Source: Wenzhouxiangella sp. (GTDB lineage: Bacteria > Pseudomonadota > Gammaproteobacteria > Xanthomonadales > Wenzhouxiangellaceae). Taken from it: a DNA stretch of 8,538 nt. The position numbers were made by a program, and so were the translations under genes. Positions 1-6,001 of this stretch are shown piece by piece (the first letter of the stretch is position 1; each line of letters starts with the position of its first letter). A model generated the notes under the pieces. It saw nothing but the letters and a program-made list of their open reading frames with translations. It was not told the DNA's origin and did no database searches. The DNA is taken from the NCBI GenBank assembly GCA_007127425.1, contig SKZJ01000294.1:1-8538 (forward strand). The letters run 5' to 3'.

Positions 1-60
1 CAGCTTGGAGCCGATATACGGCGGTTGACCAGGTAGTTACGGGAAATTCCAAATTCCAGG

Positions 61-113
61 CACCAATTTTCAAACAAATCCCAATGACCAAAATTTCAAT
101 GTTCCAAACGGCG
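61..113 (+). repeat. Arm core A of element 1
   Basis: This is a 53-bp core beginning CACCAATTTTCAAACAAAT and ending in AAACGGCG. It aligns without gaps to the three other cores in the window. By hand it matches the inverted partner at 207-259 at about 43 of 53 positions. Just outside it AAATTCC is repeated in tandem (44-50 and 51-57). Confidence 0.8.
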
Positions 114-206
114 ATAGCGGCACCCTGCAGGCCGGCACACCTATTGCTGGCATGAGACAGGGTTTCCTGCGGGACGATGCGCAGGGCCTCTTGCGCCGTC
201 TCCCAC

Positions 207-259
207 GCCCGTTTCGAACATTGGAGCTTCGGTCATTCGAATTTGTTTGGAAATTGGTG
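207..259 (-). repeat. Arm core B of element 1
   Basis: Read on the minus strand this is the inverted partner of core A, with the same start (CACCAATTTCCAAACAAAT) and an AAACGGGC end. Outside it, towards position 310, the unit AAGCACCAA is repeated. Two of the copies are preceded by a GGAAAA-type spacer, so this arm is longer than arm A. Confidence 0.8.
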
Positions 260-333
260 CTTGGTGCTTGGGATTTTCCAAGTTTGGTGCTTGGAGTTTT
301 CCGACTTTGGTCCTTCGAGCAATCGTTCGCTAC

Positions 334-1671
334 TCAATCCCGCGAAAACTCCAGTTTCTGTCCCGGCACCACACCGGTCAGTAGTCCGTCGCGCCAGACC
401 AGGTGACCGTTGACCCAGGTAGCGGCGACGGTGGCCGGCAGTTTGCGGCCGGCAAACGGTGTCCAGCCGCATTGCGAGAGCATGGACTGGTTGTCGACGA
501 TCGTGCGCTTGGTGTCGTCGAGCATGATCAGGTCGGCCCAGTAGCCTTCGCGGACGAACCCGCGTTCGGCCAGTTGAAACCGAATGGCCGGGTTGTGTGC
601 CATCTTCTCGACCAGGCGCTCGGGGGTGAGGACACGTGAAGCGACCAGCGACCAGGCTGCCGGTACGGCGTACTGCACCAATGGCAGCCCGGCGGCTGCG
701 GTTTCGTAGCTGCCGGTCTTCTCGCTCAAAAGATGCGGTGCGTGATCGGTGGCGATGAGATCAATTCGATCGTCCCGAAGGGCCTGCCGGAGCGCCTTGC
801 GGTCGGCGGCGGTCTTGATCGAGGGGTTGCACTTGATCAGGTTGCCGAGTTCATCGTAATCCTCGTCGATGAAGTAGAGGTGATGAATGCAGACCTCGCC
901 GGTGATCTGTTTTTCGGCAACCGGTCCGGGCTCGAACAGGCTCATTTCTTCGGCGGTCGTCAGGTGCAGCACATGCAGCCGGGTGGCGTGTTCCTTCGCC
1001 AGTCCGACGGCGAGGGTGCTCGATTTCAGACAGGCTTCGTTTGAGCGGATTTCGGAGTGGGCGCGGGCGGGAATGTCCTTCCCGTATCGGGCAACGGCTG
1101 CGGCCATGTTGCGCTCGATGGTCGGGTTGTCCTCGCAGTGAGTGACCACCATCAGTGGCGAATGCTCGAAAATGCCGGCCAGGATGTCGGGCTTGTCGAC
1201 CAGCATGTTGCCGGTTGATGCCCCCATGAAGACCTTGAGGGCGCAGGCCTCGTCCGCGGCAATGGCGCGAATCTCGTCGAGGTTGTCGTTGCTTGCGCCC
1301 ATGTAGAAGCTGTAGTTGGCGGTTGAGCGTCCGGCGGCCCGACTGAACTTGATGGCGAGTGCCTGGCGGGTCGTCGTCGGTGGGTAGGTGTTGGGCATAT
1401 CCATGTAGCTGGTGATGCCGCCGGCCACGGCCGCCCGAGACTCGGAAGCGATGTTGCCCTTGCGGGTCAGGCCGGGCTCACGGAAATGGACCTGGGCGTC
1501 GATCATGCCCGGCATGATGTAGCGTCCGCGCGCATTGATCATCGTCTCCCCGGCGCCGGTCGTGAGTCCGGATTCGATCCGCTCGATGCGCCCGTGTCGG
1601 ATGCGAATGTCGGTTTCGATGACCCGGCCCTCGTTGACCAGGCGAGCATTGGCGATCAGCCAGCGGTTCAT
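334..1671 (-). CDS. pyrC: Dihydroorotase (class I-like amidohydrolase)
   Basis: The product interconverts carbamoyl-aspartate and dihydroorotate in de novo pyrimidine synthesis, in the cytoplasm. At 445 residues it has the length of long, class I-like dihydroorotases rather than the roughly 350-residue E. coli PyrC. Visible amidohydrolase landmarks are the metal strand QVHFREPG at 60-67, KVFMG with the probable carboxylated Lys146, His178 in VTHCED, His236 in LHVLHLTT, and Asp309 in ATDHAPH. The strand-1 motif reads Q-x-H, not H-x-H, so one usual metal ligand is Gln60. The remaining ligands and the substrate-binding Arg64 are intact, so it is probably active. Its ATG overlaps the yidD stop as ATGA (1668-1671), which suggests translational coupling. 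No strong ribosome site precedes it. Repeat element 1 lies just past its stop. A hydantoinase-like activity is a less likely alternative. Confidence 0.9.
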   Translation of the reverse strand: MNRWLIANARLVNEGRVIETDIRIRHGRIERIESGLTTGAGETMINARGRYIMPGMIDAQVHFREPGLTRKGNIASESRAAVAGGITSYMDMPNTYPPTTTRQALAIKFSRAAGRSTANYSFYMGASNDNLDEIRAIAADEACALKVFMGASTGNMLVDKPDILAGIFEHSPLMVVTHCEDNPTIERNMAAAVARYGKDIPARAHSEIRSNEACLKSSTLAVGLAKEHATRLHVLHLTTAEEMSLFEPGPVAEKQITGEVCIHHLYFIDEDYDELGNLIKCNPSIKTAADRKALRQALRDDRIDLIATDHAPHLLSEKTGSYETAAAGLPLVQYAVPAAWSLVASRVLTPERLVEKMAHNPAIRFQLAERGFVREGYWADLIMLDDTKRTIVDNQSMLSQCGWTPFAGRKLPATVAATWVNGHLVWRDGLLTGVVPGQKLEFSRD

Positions 1672-1901
1672 GAAGCCTGCTGGTCCTCGTTGCCCGGTAC
1701 CGGGTCCTTGCCGCCGTGGCAGAGCGGGTGGCAGCGCATCAGGCGCTTGAAGGCCATCCAGCTACCGCGTCCAGCGCCGTACATCTCGATGGCCTGCATG
1801 GCGTAGACCGAGCAGGTCGGGTCGAAACGGCATTGGCCCCCGATCCAGGGCGACAGGACATATCGATAGGCTCGAATGAGCAGAATGAGTACGGTTTGCA
1901 T
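1668..1901 (-). CDS. yidD: Membrane protein insertion efficiency factor YidD
   Basis: This small, 77-residue protein of the YidD (DUF37) family is peripheral to the inner membrane and assists YidC-dependent insertion of membrane proteins. The family signature is clear. An N-terminal amphipathic helix (residues 1-16) is followed by YRYVLSPWIGGQCRFDPTCS, with Cys24 and Cys30, and then by LMRCHPLCHGGKDPVP with Cys57. Cys61 stands where the family usually has a Trp-His-Pro type stretch. In many bacteria yidD lies in the rnpA-yidD-yidC cluster. Here it is separated from that cluster and coupled to dihydroorotase by an ATGA overlap. It is divergent from dksA across a 77-bp gap. Its own promoter is not clear, although the AT-rich TATATA stretch near 1932-1937 is palindromic and could serve both directions. 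Upstream there is only a weak AAGG ribosome site. Confidence 0.93.
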   Translation of the reverse strand: MQTVLILLIRAYRYVLSPWIGGQCRFDPTCSVYAMQAIEMYGAGRGSWMAFKRLMRCHPLCHGGKDPVPGNEDQQAS

Positions 1902-1908
1902 GCAGGGG

Positions 1909-1939
1909 TTGCCCTTGAGTCGCCACTAGGATATATAAT
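1909..1939 (+). promoter_or_regulatory. Probable sigma70 promoter of dksA
   Basis: TTGCCC at 1909-1914 lies 17 nt from TATATA at 1932-1937, or 19 nt from the better -10 match TATAAT at 1934-1939. Either gives a transcript start near 1945-1947 and a leader of about 32 nt before the dksA ATG. It is the only strong -10 sequence in the divergent yidD/dksA gap. Confidence 0.6.
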
Positions 1940-1953
1940 CGGCGGTTTTGCAA

Positions 1954-1971
1954 CAACCTGCTTAGAGGTTG
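1954..1971 (+). promoter_or_regulatory. Leader hairpin over the dksA ribosome-binding site
   Basis: CAACCT (1954-1959) and AGGTTG (1966-1971) form a 6-bp stem with a 6-nt loop. The ribosome-binding sequence AGAGG (1964-1968) lies partly inside the 3' arm, 10 nt before the ATG at 1979. An alternative pairing is GCAAC 1950-1954 with GTTGC 1968-1972. Folding would hide part of the ribosome site. A regulatory role is inference. Confidence 0.35.
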
Positions 1972-1978
1972 CGAGTCA

Positions 1979-2407
1979 ATGTCCAACAAGAGCGTGAAAC
2001 TGCCGAAAGGCTACAAGCCCTCCGAAGACGAGGAATACATGTGCCAGGAGCATGTGGAGTACTTCCGCCAGAAACTGCTCAAATGGCGAGAAGACCTGAT
2101 CGAGGAGTCGCAGGAGACGATAAACAATCTCCGCGGGGAAGTGCGTGATGTCGGCGACGAAGCCGAGCGTGCCAGCCGGGAGACCGAAAACAGCCTGGAG
2201 CTGAGGACACGCGACCGTTATCGCAAGCTGCTGGGCAAGATCAACCAGGCATTGGCCCGTGTCGACGACGGCACCTACGGCTTCTGCGAAGAGACCGGAG
2301 AGGAAATCGGCCTGGCCCGGCTTGAGGCACGTCCCATTGCCACGCTGTGCCTGGATGCCCAGGAACGCTGGGAGCTGAAGCAGAAGCAGATGCGCGACAA
2401 CCGCTGA
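1979..2407 (+). CDS. dksA: RNA polymerase-binding transcription factor DksA (two-cysteine variant)
   Basis: DksA enters the RNA polymerase secondary channel and, with ppGpp, represses rRNA promoters and activates amino-acid promoters under stress. The 142-residue product has the family order: an N-terminal segment, a long coiled coil (about residues 20-95) and a globular end with the zinc-finger fold. The coiled-coil tip motif D-x-x-D-x-A is present (Asp57, Asp60, Ala62). The zinc site is half degraded. The four positions that are Cys in E. coli DksA are Cys103, Thr106, Cys124 and Ala127, with spacing preserved. Zinc binding is therefore doubtful, although the surrounding EIGLARLEARPIATLC segment is conserved. 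Two-cysteine DksA proteins are known elsewhere. The gene is monocistronic, with its own promoter and a hairpin straight after its stop. I cannot tell from this window whether a four-cysteine paralogue exists. Confidence 0.93.
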   Translation: MSNKSVKLPKGYKPSEDEEYMCQEHVEYFRQKLLKWREDLIEESQETINNLRGEVRDVGDEAERASRETENSLELRTRDRYRKLLGKINQALARVDDGTYGFCEETGEEIGLARLEARPIATLCLDAQERWELKQKQMRDNR

Positions 2408-2428
2408 AGGTTCAGCAGTAAGTAATAT

Positions 2429-2452
2429 CCGCCCCGGGATTTCCCGGGGCGG
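2429..2452. terminator. GC-rich hairpin between convergent dksA and sufE
   Basis: A perfect 10-bp stem (CCGCCCCGGG at 2429-2438, CCCGGGGCGG at 2443-2452) has a 4-nt ATTT loop. It begins 21 nt after the dksA stop and ends 8 nt before the sufE stop. Neither strand has a proper T-run after the stem, so it is not a textbook intrinsic terminator. Its position between convergent genes still makes a two-way stop the best reading. Confidence 0.7.
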
Positions 2453-2460
2453 TATGCCGT

Positions 2461-2886
2461 TCAGCGATCGGCCGTCGCTCGTGCCAGTTCGGCCTGGCGG
2501 CGGATCTCGCCGAGCATGGCATTGAGTCCGTTGGCCCGGGTCGGCGACAGGTGCTGGCTCAGGCCGATCTCGCGTACGAATTCGGGCTCGGAGTCGATGA
2601 TCTCCCGGGCGCTGCGACCCGAGTAGACGCGCAGGATCAGCGCGATCAGGCCCGAGACGATGGCGGCATCGGAATTGGCCCGAAACTCCAGCCGCTCGGC
2701 ATCGCCCTCTGCAATCAGCCAGACCTGCGATTGGCAGCCGTCAAGCAGCCGGTCTTCGGTCTTTTCCTCTTCGGGCAGGTCGGGCAGTTTGCGCCCCAGG
2801 TCGATCAGATACTGGTAGCGGTCCATCCAGTCGTCGAACAGGCTGAATTCGTCGACGATCTCGCGCTGGGCCTGGTCGATGCTCAT
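2461..2886 (-). CDS. sufE: Sulfur acceptor protein SufE
   Basis: SufE takes persulfide sulfur from a cysteine desulfurase (SufS or CsdA) and passes it on for Fe-S cluster assembly in the cytosol. The 141-residue length is normal for the family. The sulfur-accepting Cys51 sits in the hallmark loop [11 protein letters not shown], at the same position as in E. coli SufE. The later [14 protein letters not shown] and [13 protein letters not shown] segments are also family-typical. CsdE is a close alternative name. No suf genes flank it. It is the second gene of a pair with cysS, its ATG overlapping the cysS stop as ATGA (2883-2886). Expression is therefore likely tied to cysteinyl-tRNA synthetase. 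It converges on dksA across a 53-bp gap with a strong hairpin. Confidence 0.92.
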   Translation of the reverse strand: MSIDQAQREIVDEFSLFDDWMDRYQYLIDLGRKLPDLPEEEKTEDRLLDGCQSQVWLIAEGDAERLEFRANSDAAIVSGLIALILRVYSGRSAREIIDSEPEFVREIGLSQHLSPTRANGLNAMLGEIRRQAELARATADR

Positions 2887-4262
2887 TGCGTGGCTACCTC
2901 CCAGCGAGTGCCCTCCGGTCCGTCCTTGAGCACGATGCTGCGTTCGGCCAACTCGTCGCGAATGCGATCGGCGGTGGCGAAATCCTTATCTGCCCGTGCC
3001 TGGTTGCGTTGCCGGATCAACTCCTCGATCTCGTGCTCGTCGATATCGACTTCGGCCTGCCGGCTGACAAACCAGGCCTCGGGCGCTTGTTGCAGCAGCC
3101 CGAGCAGCCCCGCGGAAGCCTGCAGGCACGCGGCCAGCCGCGGTGCCTCGTCTTCACCGGCTACAGCCAGTTCGCGGGCCAGACGGTTGACCTCGGCCAG
3201 TGCGGTCGGCGTATTGAGGTCGTCTTCCAGAGCCGCAAGCACCGATGCGTCGGCATCGGCGGATTCGCCACCCGTCGGTGGGAAATCGCGCAGCAGGCCG
3301 TAGAGCCGGTCCAGCGTGGTGCGTGCCTGCTCCAGCGCTTTCTCCGACCAGTCCAGCGGCTGGCGGTAGTGGGCTGACAGCAGCACGTAGCGCAGTACTT
3401 CTCCGGGCCAGTGCTTGAGCAGTTCATGCACGATCAGGGTGTTGCCCAGCGATTTCGACATCTTGCGCTTCTCAACCGTGACGAAACCGTTGTGCATCCA
3501 GTAGCGCGCGAAGGTGTCGGTGCCGTGGGCGCAGCGGCTCTGGGCAATCTCGTTCTCGTGGTGTGGAAAGACCAGGTCCTGGCCGCCGGCATGGATGTCG
3601 ATGACCTCGCCGAGGTGCTTTGCGCTCATTGCCGAGCACTCGATATGCCAGCCGGGGCGGCCACGGCCCCAGGGGCTGTCCCAGCCGGGTTGGTCTTCAG
3701 TCGACGGCTTCCACAGCACGAAGTCGCCGGGATGCTTCTTGTAGGGTGCGACGTCCACACGCGCGCCGGCAATGAGCTCACGCATGTCGCGTTTCGACAG
3801 CGCACCGTAGTCCTCGTAGCTCTCGACGTTGAACAGCACATGCCCCTCGGCGGCGTAGGCGTGGCCGCGCTCGATCAGTTTTTCGATCATGGCGATGATG
3901 TCGCCGAGGTGATCGGTGGCACGCGGTTCCACCGTCGGCCGCGCCACCCCGAGTGCGGCCATGTCTTCGTGGTAGATCGCGGCAAAGCGTTTCGTGATCA
4001 CGTCGATGTCCACGCCTTGCTCGGCCGCGGCCGCGTTGATCTTGTCGTCGACGTCGGTGATGTTGCGTGCGTAGACGACCTTCGGGTAGCGGCGCGCCAG
4101 AATGCGGTGGAGCAGGTCGAAAATCACCGCCGGTCGGGCATTGCCGATATGGGCGTAGTTGTAGACCGTCGGCCCGCAGGCGTAGACCGTGACGCGCTCC
4201 GGGTCGAGCGGCTCGAAGTCTTCCTTGCGGCGGGTCAGTGTATTGTGGATTCGAATCGTCAT
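2883..4262 (-). CDS. cysS: Cysteinyl-tRNA synthetase
   Basis: This class I aminoacyl-tRNA synthetase attaches cysteine to tRNA-Cys. It is 459 residues long, usual for the bacterial enzyme. The Rossmann fold carries the HIGN signature at 38-41 and KMSKS at 267-271. The cysteine-selecting zinc is held by Cys29, Cys209, His234 and Glu238, all present in [15 protein letters not shown] and FPHHENE contexts. The C-terminal helical and anticodon-binding region runs to the end (about 310-459) and looks intact. The start [14 protein letters not shown] matches the normal family N-terminus. No strong ribosome site is visible before it. The stop overlaps the sufE start, giving a coupled pair in which both products act on cysteine. 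The gene is divergent from pepQ across 71 bp. Confidence 0.97.
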   Translation of the reverse strand: MTIRIHNTLTRRKEDFEPLDPERVTVYACGPTVYNYAHIGNARPAVIFDLLHRILARRYPKVVYARNITDVDDKINAAAAEQGVDIDVITKRFAAIYHEDMAALGVARPTVEPRATDHLGDIIAMIEKLIERGHAYAAEGHVLFNVESYEDYGALSKRDMRELIAGARVDVAPYKKHPGDFVLWKPSTEDQPGWDSPWGRGRPGWHIECSAMSAKHLGEVIDIHAGGQDLVFPHHENEIAQSRCAHGTDTFARYWMHNGFVTVEKRKMSKSLGNTLIVHELLKHWPGEVLRYVLLSAHYRQPLDWSEKALEQARTTLDRLYGLLRDFPPTGGESADADASVLAALEDDLNTPTALAEVNRLARELAVAGEDEAPRLAACLQASAGLLGLLQQAPEAWFVSRQAEVDIDEHEIEELIRQRNQARADKDFATADRIRDELAERSIVLKDGPEGTRWEVATQ

Positions 4263-4287
4263 CAGGCAAAGATTTGCGCCAGCGCGC

Positions 4288-4293
4288 TACAAT
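4288..4293 (+). promoter_or_regulatory. Possible -10 box upstream of pepQ
   Basis: TACAAT (4288-4293) lies 40 nt before the pepQ start in the 71-bp divergent cysS/pepQ gap. The sequence 17 nt upstream (GGCAAA, 4265-4270) is a poor -35 match, so this is tentative. A matching minus-strand promoter for cysS was not clear. Confidence 0.3.
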
Positions 4294-4333
4294 CAAGGGG
4301 TAACTCACAAGTCTAACCGATCAGGAATTCCCC

Positions 4334-5656
4334 ATGCCCAATCCCGATGCCCTGCTGTATGCCCGTCACATCGAGCATCGGCGCGAGGAAATCGACGAAA
4401 TACTCACCGAGCTGGGCTACGACGGCCTGCTGATCCACTCCGGTCGGCCCGAGAACCGACTGTTCGACGACCAGCATCCGCCATTCCGTGGCCATGCCCC
4501 GTTCGTGTCCTGGGTGCCCGAGCCCTTCACGCCCGATTGCCTGCTGGAACTGCGGCCCGGCCAGAAACCGCGGTTATGGTACTGCCAGCCGGATGATTTC
4601 TGGCACCTGCCGCCCGACGGCCCGGCCTCGTGGTGGGCCGACAGCCTGGATGTCGAGATCGTGACTGGGCCCGAAGGCTGGCACGAGCGCTTCGCCGAGC
4701 AACGTGCACTCGCGGTCATCGGCGACGAGCGTGCCGTGGGCCACTTGCTCGACGGCGCCGACCTCAATGCGCCGGAGCTGATGTGGCGACTTGATGAGGC
4801 GCGCACCCGCAAGACCGCCTGGGAGCGTGAGTGCCTTGCCCGCGCCAACCAGCGCGCGGTGGCCGGCCACATGGCCGCTGCCCGGGCGTTTCGCGACGGC
4901 GGCAGCGAGCTGGAGATCCACCTGGCCTATATCGCCGCGGTTGGCCAGGACCAGGATCAGCTGCCTTACAACGCAATCTGTGCGGTCAACGAGCATGCCG
5001 CCGTGCTGCACTACCAGCACCGAAGCCCCCGGCGTCCTAAGCAGTCGCTGAGCTTTCTACTCGACGCAGGCGCCGATGCTTTCGGTTATGCGGCTGATAT
5101 CACCCGCACCTGGACCGGAGAGGACAATGTCGAATTCGCCGCCCTGATCGAGGCGGTCGATCGCGCCCAGCGTCAGTTGTGCGACGAAGTGCGCGCGGGC
5201 GTCTCCTTTGTCGACCTGCACCTGCGCACCCACCTGGCCATCGCCGGCATCCTCGAGCAGGCCGGGATCGTCAGGATGTCGCCGGAAGACCAGCTCGAGG
5301 CCGGCATATCCAGCCGCTTCTTTCCGCATGGCCTGGGTCATTTCATCGGCGCCCAGGTGCACGATGTCGCCGGCCTGGTCGATGCCGAGGGCCAGTCGGT
5401 GCCGGCACCGGAGCAGCACCCGGCCCTGCGCCTGACCCGAGAACTGGAGCCGGGCAACGTGGTTACCATCGAGCCGGGGCTGTACTTCATCCCGTCCCTG
5501 CTTGAGGACTTGCGTGCCAGCGAGTACGCCGACCGCGTCGACTGGGCACAGATCGATGCATTGCGCCCGTTCGGCGGCATTCGTATCGAGGACAACGTAC
5601 TGGTCAGCCAGGGCGACCCGGTCAACTTCACCCGCCAGGCATTTGCTACGACCTGA
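4334..5656 (+). CDS. pepQ: Xaa-Pro dipeptidase (prolidase), M24B family
   Basis: The enzyme cleaves dipeptides with proline at the second position, recovering amino acids in the cytosol. At 440 residues it has the length of bacterial PepQ and of the Alteromonas prolidase known as organophosphorus acid anhydrolase. An N-terminal domain (about 1-160) precedes the C-terminal 'pita-bread' metallopeptidase domain. All five dinuclear metal ligands are visible: Asp244 (LLDAGA), Asp255 (AADITRTW), His336 (FPHGLGH), Glu380 (TIEPGLYF) and Glu419 (GGIRIEDNV). The start is supported by AGGA at 4323-4326, 7 nt before the ATG. The gene stands alone, divergent from cysS, and ends about 35 bp before repeat element 2. 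Whether the protein also has the phosphotriesterase side activity reported for relatives cannot be read from the sequence. Confidence 0.93.
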   Translation: MPNPDALLYARHIEHRREEIDEILTELGYDGLLIHSGRPENRLFDDQHPPFRGHAPFVSWVPEPFTPDCLLELRPGQKPRLWYCQPDDFWHLPPDGPASWWADSLDVEIVTGPEGWHERFAEQRALAVIGDERAVGHLLDGADLNAPELMWRLDEARTRKTAWERECLARANQRAVAGHMAAARAFRDGGSELEIHLAYIAAVGQDQDQLPYNAICAVNEHAAVLHYQHRSPRRPKQSLSFLLDAGADAFGYAADITRTWTGEDNVEFAALIEAVDRAQRQLCDEVRAGVSFVDLHLRTHLAIAGILEQAGIVRMSPEDQLEAGISSRFFPHGLGHFIGAQVHDVAGLVDAEGQSVPAPEQHPALRLTRELEPGNVVTIEPGLYFIPSLLEDLRASEYADRVDWAQIDALRPFGGIRIEDNVLVSQGDPVNFTRQAFATT

Positions 5657-5710
5657 TTCAGAACCAAACCGCAAACCCCTCGCCATGGCTGGAAAATCAC
5701 AAGCACCAAG

Positions 5711-5763
5711 CACCAATGTACAAACAAATTCGAATGACCGAATTTTCAATGATTGAAACCGGG
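5711..5763 (+). repeat. Arm core C of element 2
   Basis: This 53-bp core starts CACCAATGTACAAACAAATT and ends GAAACCGGG. It is collinear with cores A, B and D. Immediately outside it are two tandem AAGCACCA units (5701-5716), the second of which runs into the core. Confidence 0.8.
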
Positions 5764-5916
5764 TTGCTTTTGTAAGAAGCGTGGAGCGCGAGCGGAACGC
5801 ATCGGCTCCGGTCTGGTATTGGCTGATGCGCAGCGGCCTTAGGCCTTCACGCCTCCCGTTAATCTCCAGGCGCCACCGGCCTTGAGGGTGCGGCCCTTCG
5901 TCAGATGGGCTGCCAT

Positions 5917-5969
5917 AGCGGTTTGGAGAATTGGAATTTCGATCATTTGGATTTGTTTGAAAATTGGTG
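5917..5969 (-). repeat. Arm core D of element 2
   Basis: Read on the minus strand this core starts CACCAATTTTCAAACAAATC, sharing its first 20 bases exactly with core A, and ends AAACCGCT. It is the inverted partner of core C. Two AAGCACCAA-type units are present at its outer end, up to about 5990, next to the stop of the zinc-finger gene. Confidence 0.8.
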
Positions 5970-6001
5970 CTTGTGATTTGGTGCTTCGAACCATCAGCCG
6001 A

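Larger units (their letters stand above)
41..310 (+). repeat. Repeat element 1 (inverted AT-rich arms around a structured GC-rich core)
   Basis: This non-coding element fills most of the gap downstream of the dihydroorotase gene. The left arm (about 41-113) and right arm (about 206-310) are imperfect inverted copies of each other, AT-rich against GC-rich surroundings. Each contains the 53-bp core described separately. The 93-nt interior between the cores is GC-rich and can fold: ACCCTG at 122-127 pairs with CAGGGT at 158-163, enclosing GCCGGC 131-136 with GCTGGC 146-151 (one G-T pair). CCTGC 166-170 pairs with GCAGG 181-185. Block 117-135 recurs in element 2 on the opposite strand (16 of 19 bases), which gives the element an orientation. 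I see no transposase or conserved reading frame, so a MITE-like or structured-RNA element is the best description. The remaining bases (1-40 and 311-333) show no gene I can defend. Confidence 0.75.
5691..5992 (-). repeat. Repeat element 2 (second copy, opposite orientation)
   Basis: This element occupies nearly the whole gap between the convergent pepQ and zinc-finger genes. It has the same plan as element 1: inverted AT-rich arms (about 5691-5763 and 5917-5992) around a 153-nt GC-rich interior. The interior block 5876-5894, read on the minus strand, matches element 1 block 117-135 at 16 of 19 bases. This shows the two elements are related beyond their arms and lie in opposite orientation. 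The interior carries an 11-bp palindrome GGCCTTAGGCC (5835-5845) and the pair CGCATC 5798-5803 with GATGCG 5825-5830. Only short, unconserved reading frames occur. It could be a MITE-like element, a structured RNA, or a two-way 3'-end signal. No clear target duplication was found. Confidence 0.75.

Noticed and set aside
1..36. Possible end of a plus-strand gene (QLGADIRRLTR then stop)
   Set aside because: Eleven codons at the window edge are too few to support a gene. It would make element 1 lie between convergent genes, so the left-hand sequence is worth inspecting.
259..310. Tandem AAGCACCAA units considered as a CRISPR or other regular array
   Set aside because: The units are about 9 bp with no regular spacers and belong to the outer ends of the repeat arms.
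152..413. Overlapping short open frames rich in Trp, Leu and Phe across element 1
   Set aside because: They are translations of the repeat arm, give different peptides in each frame, and are not preserved in element 2.
1902..1978. Minus-strand promoter for yidD in the divergent gap
   Set aside because: An AT-rich -10-like string exists near 1932-1937, but no -35 match lies at 16-18 nt on that strand.
2551..3303. Open frame of 250 codons on the plus strand
   Set aside because: It lies antisense across sufE and the end of cysS, with no recognisable domain.
3411..4316. Long open frame of 301 codons on the plus strand
   Set aside because: It is entirely antisense to cysS, whose catalytic motifs are all present on the minus strand. 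Long antisense frames are expected in GC-rich coding DNA.
5839..5916. 25-codon minus-strand frame inside element 2 (ATG at 5914-5916, stop at 5839)
   Set aside because: The matching region of element 1 has no ATG and a different frame, so coding is not conserved.
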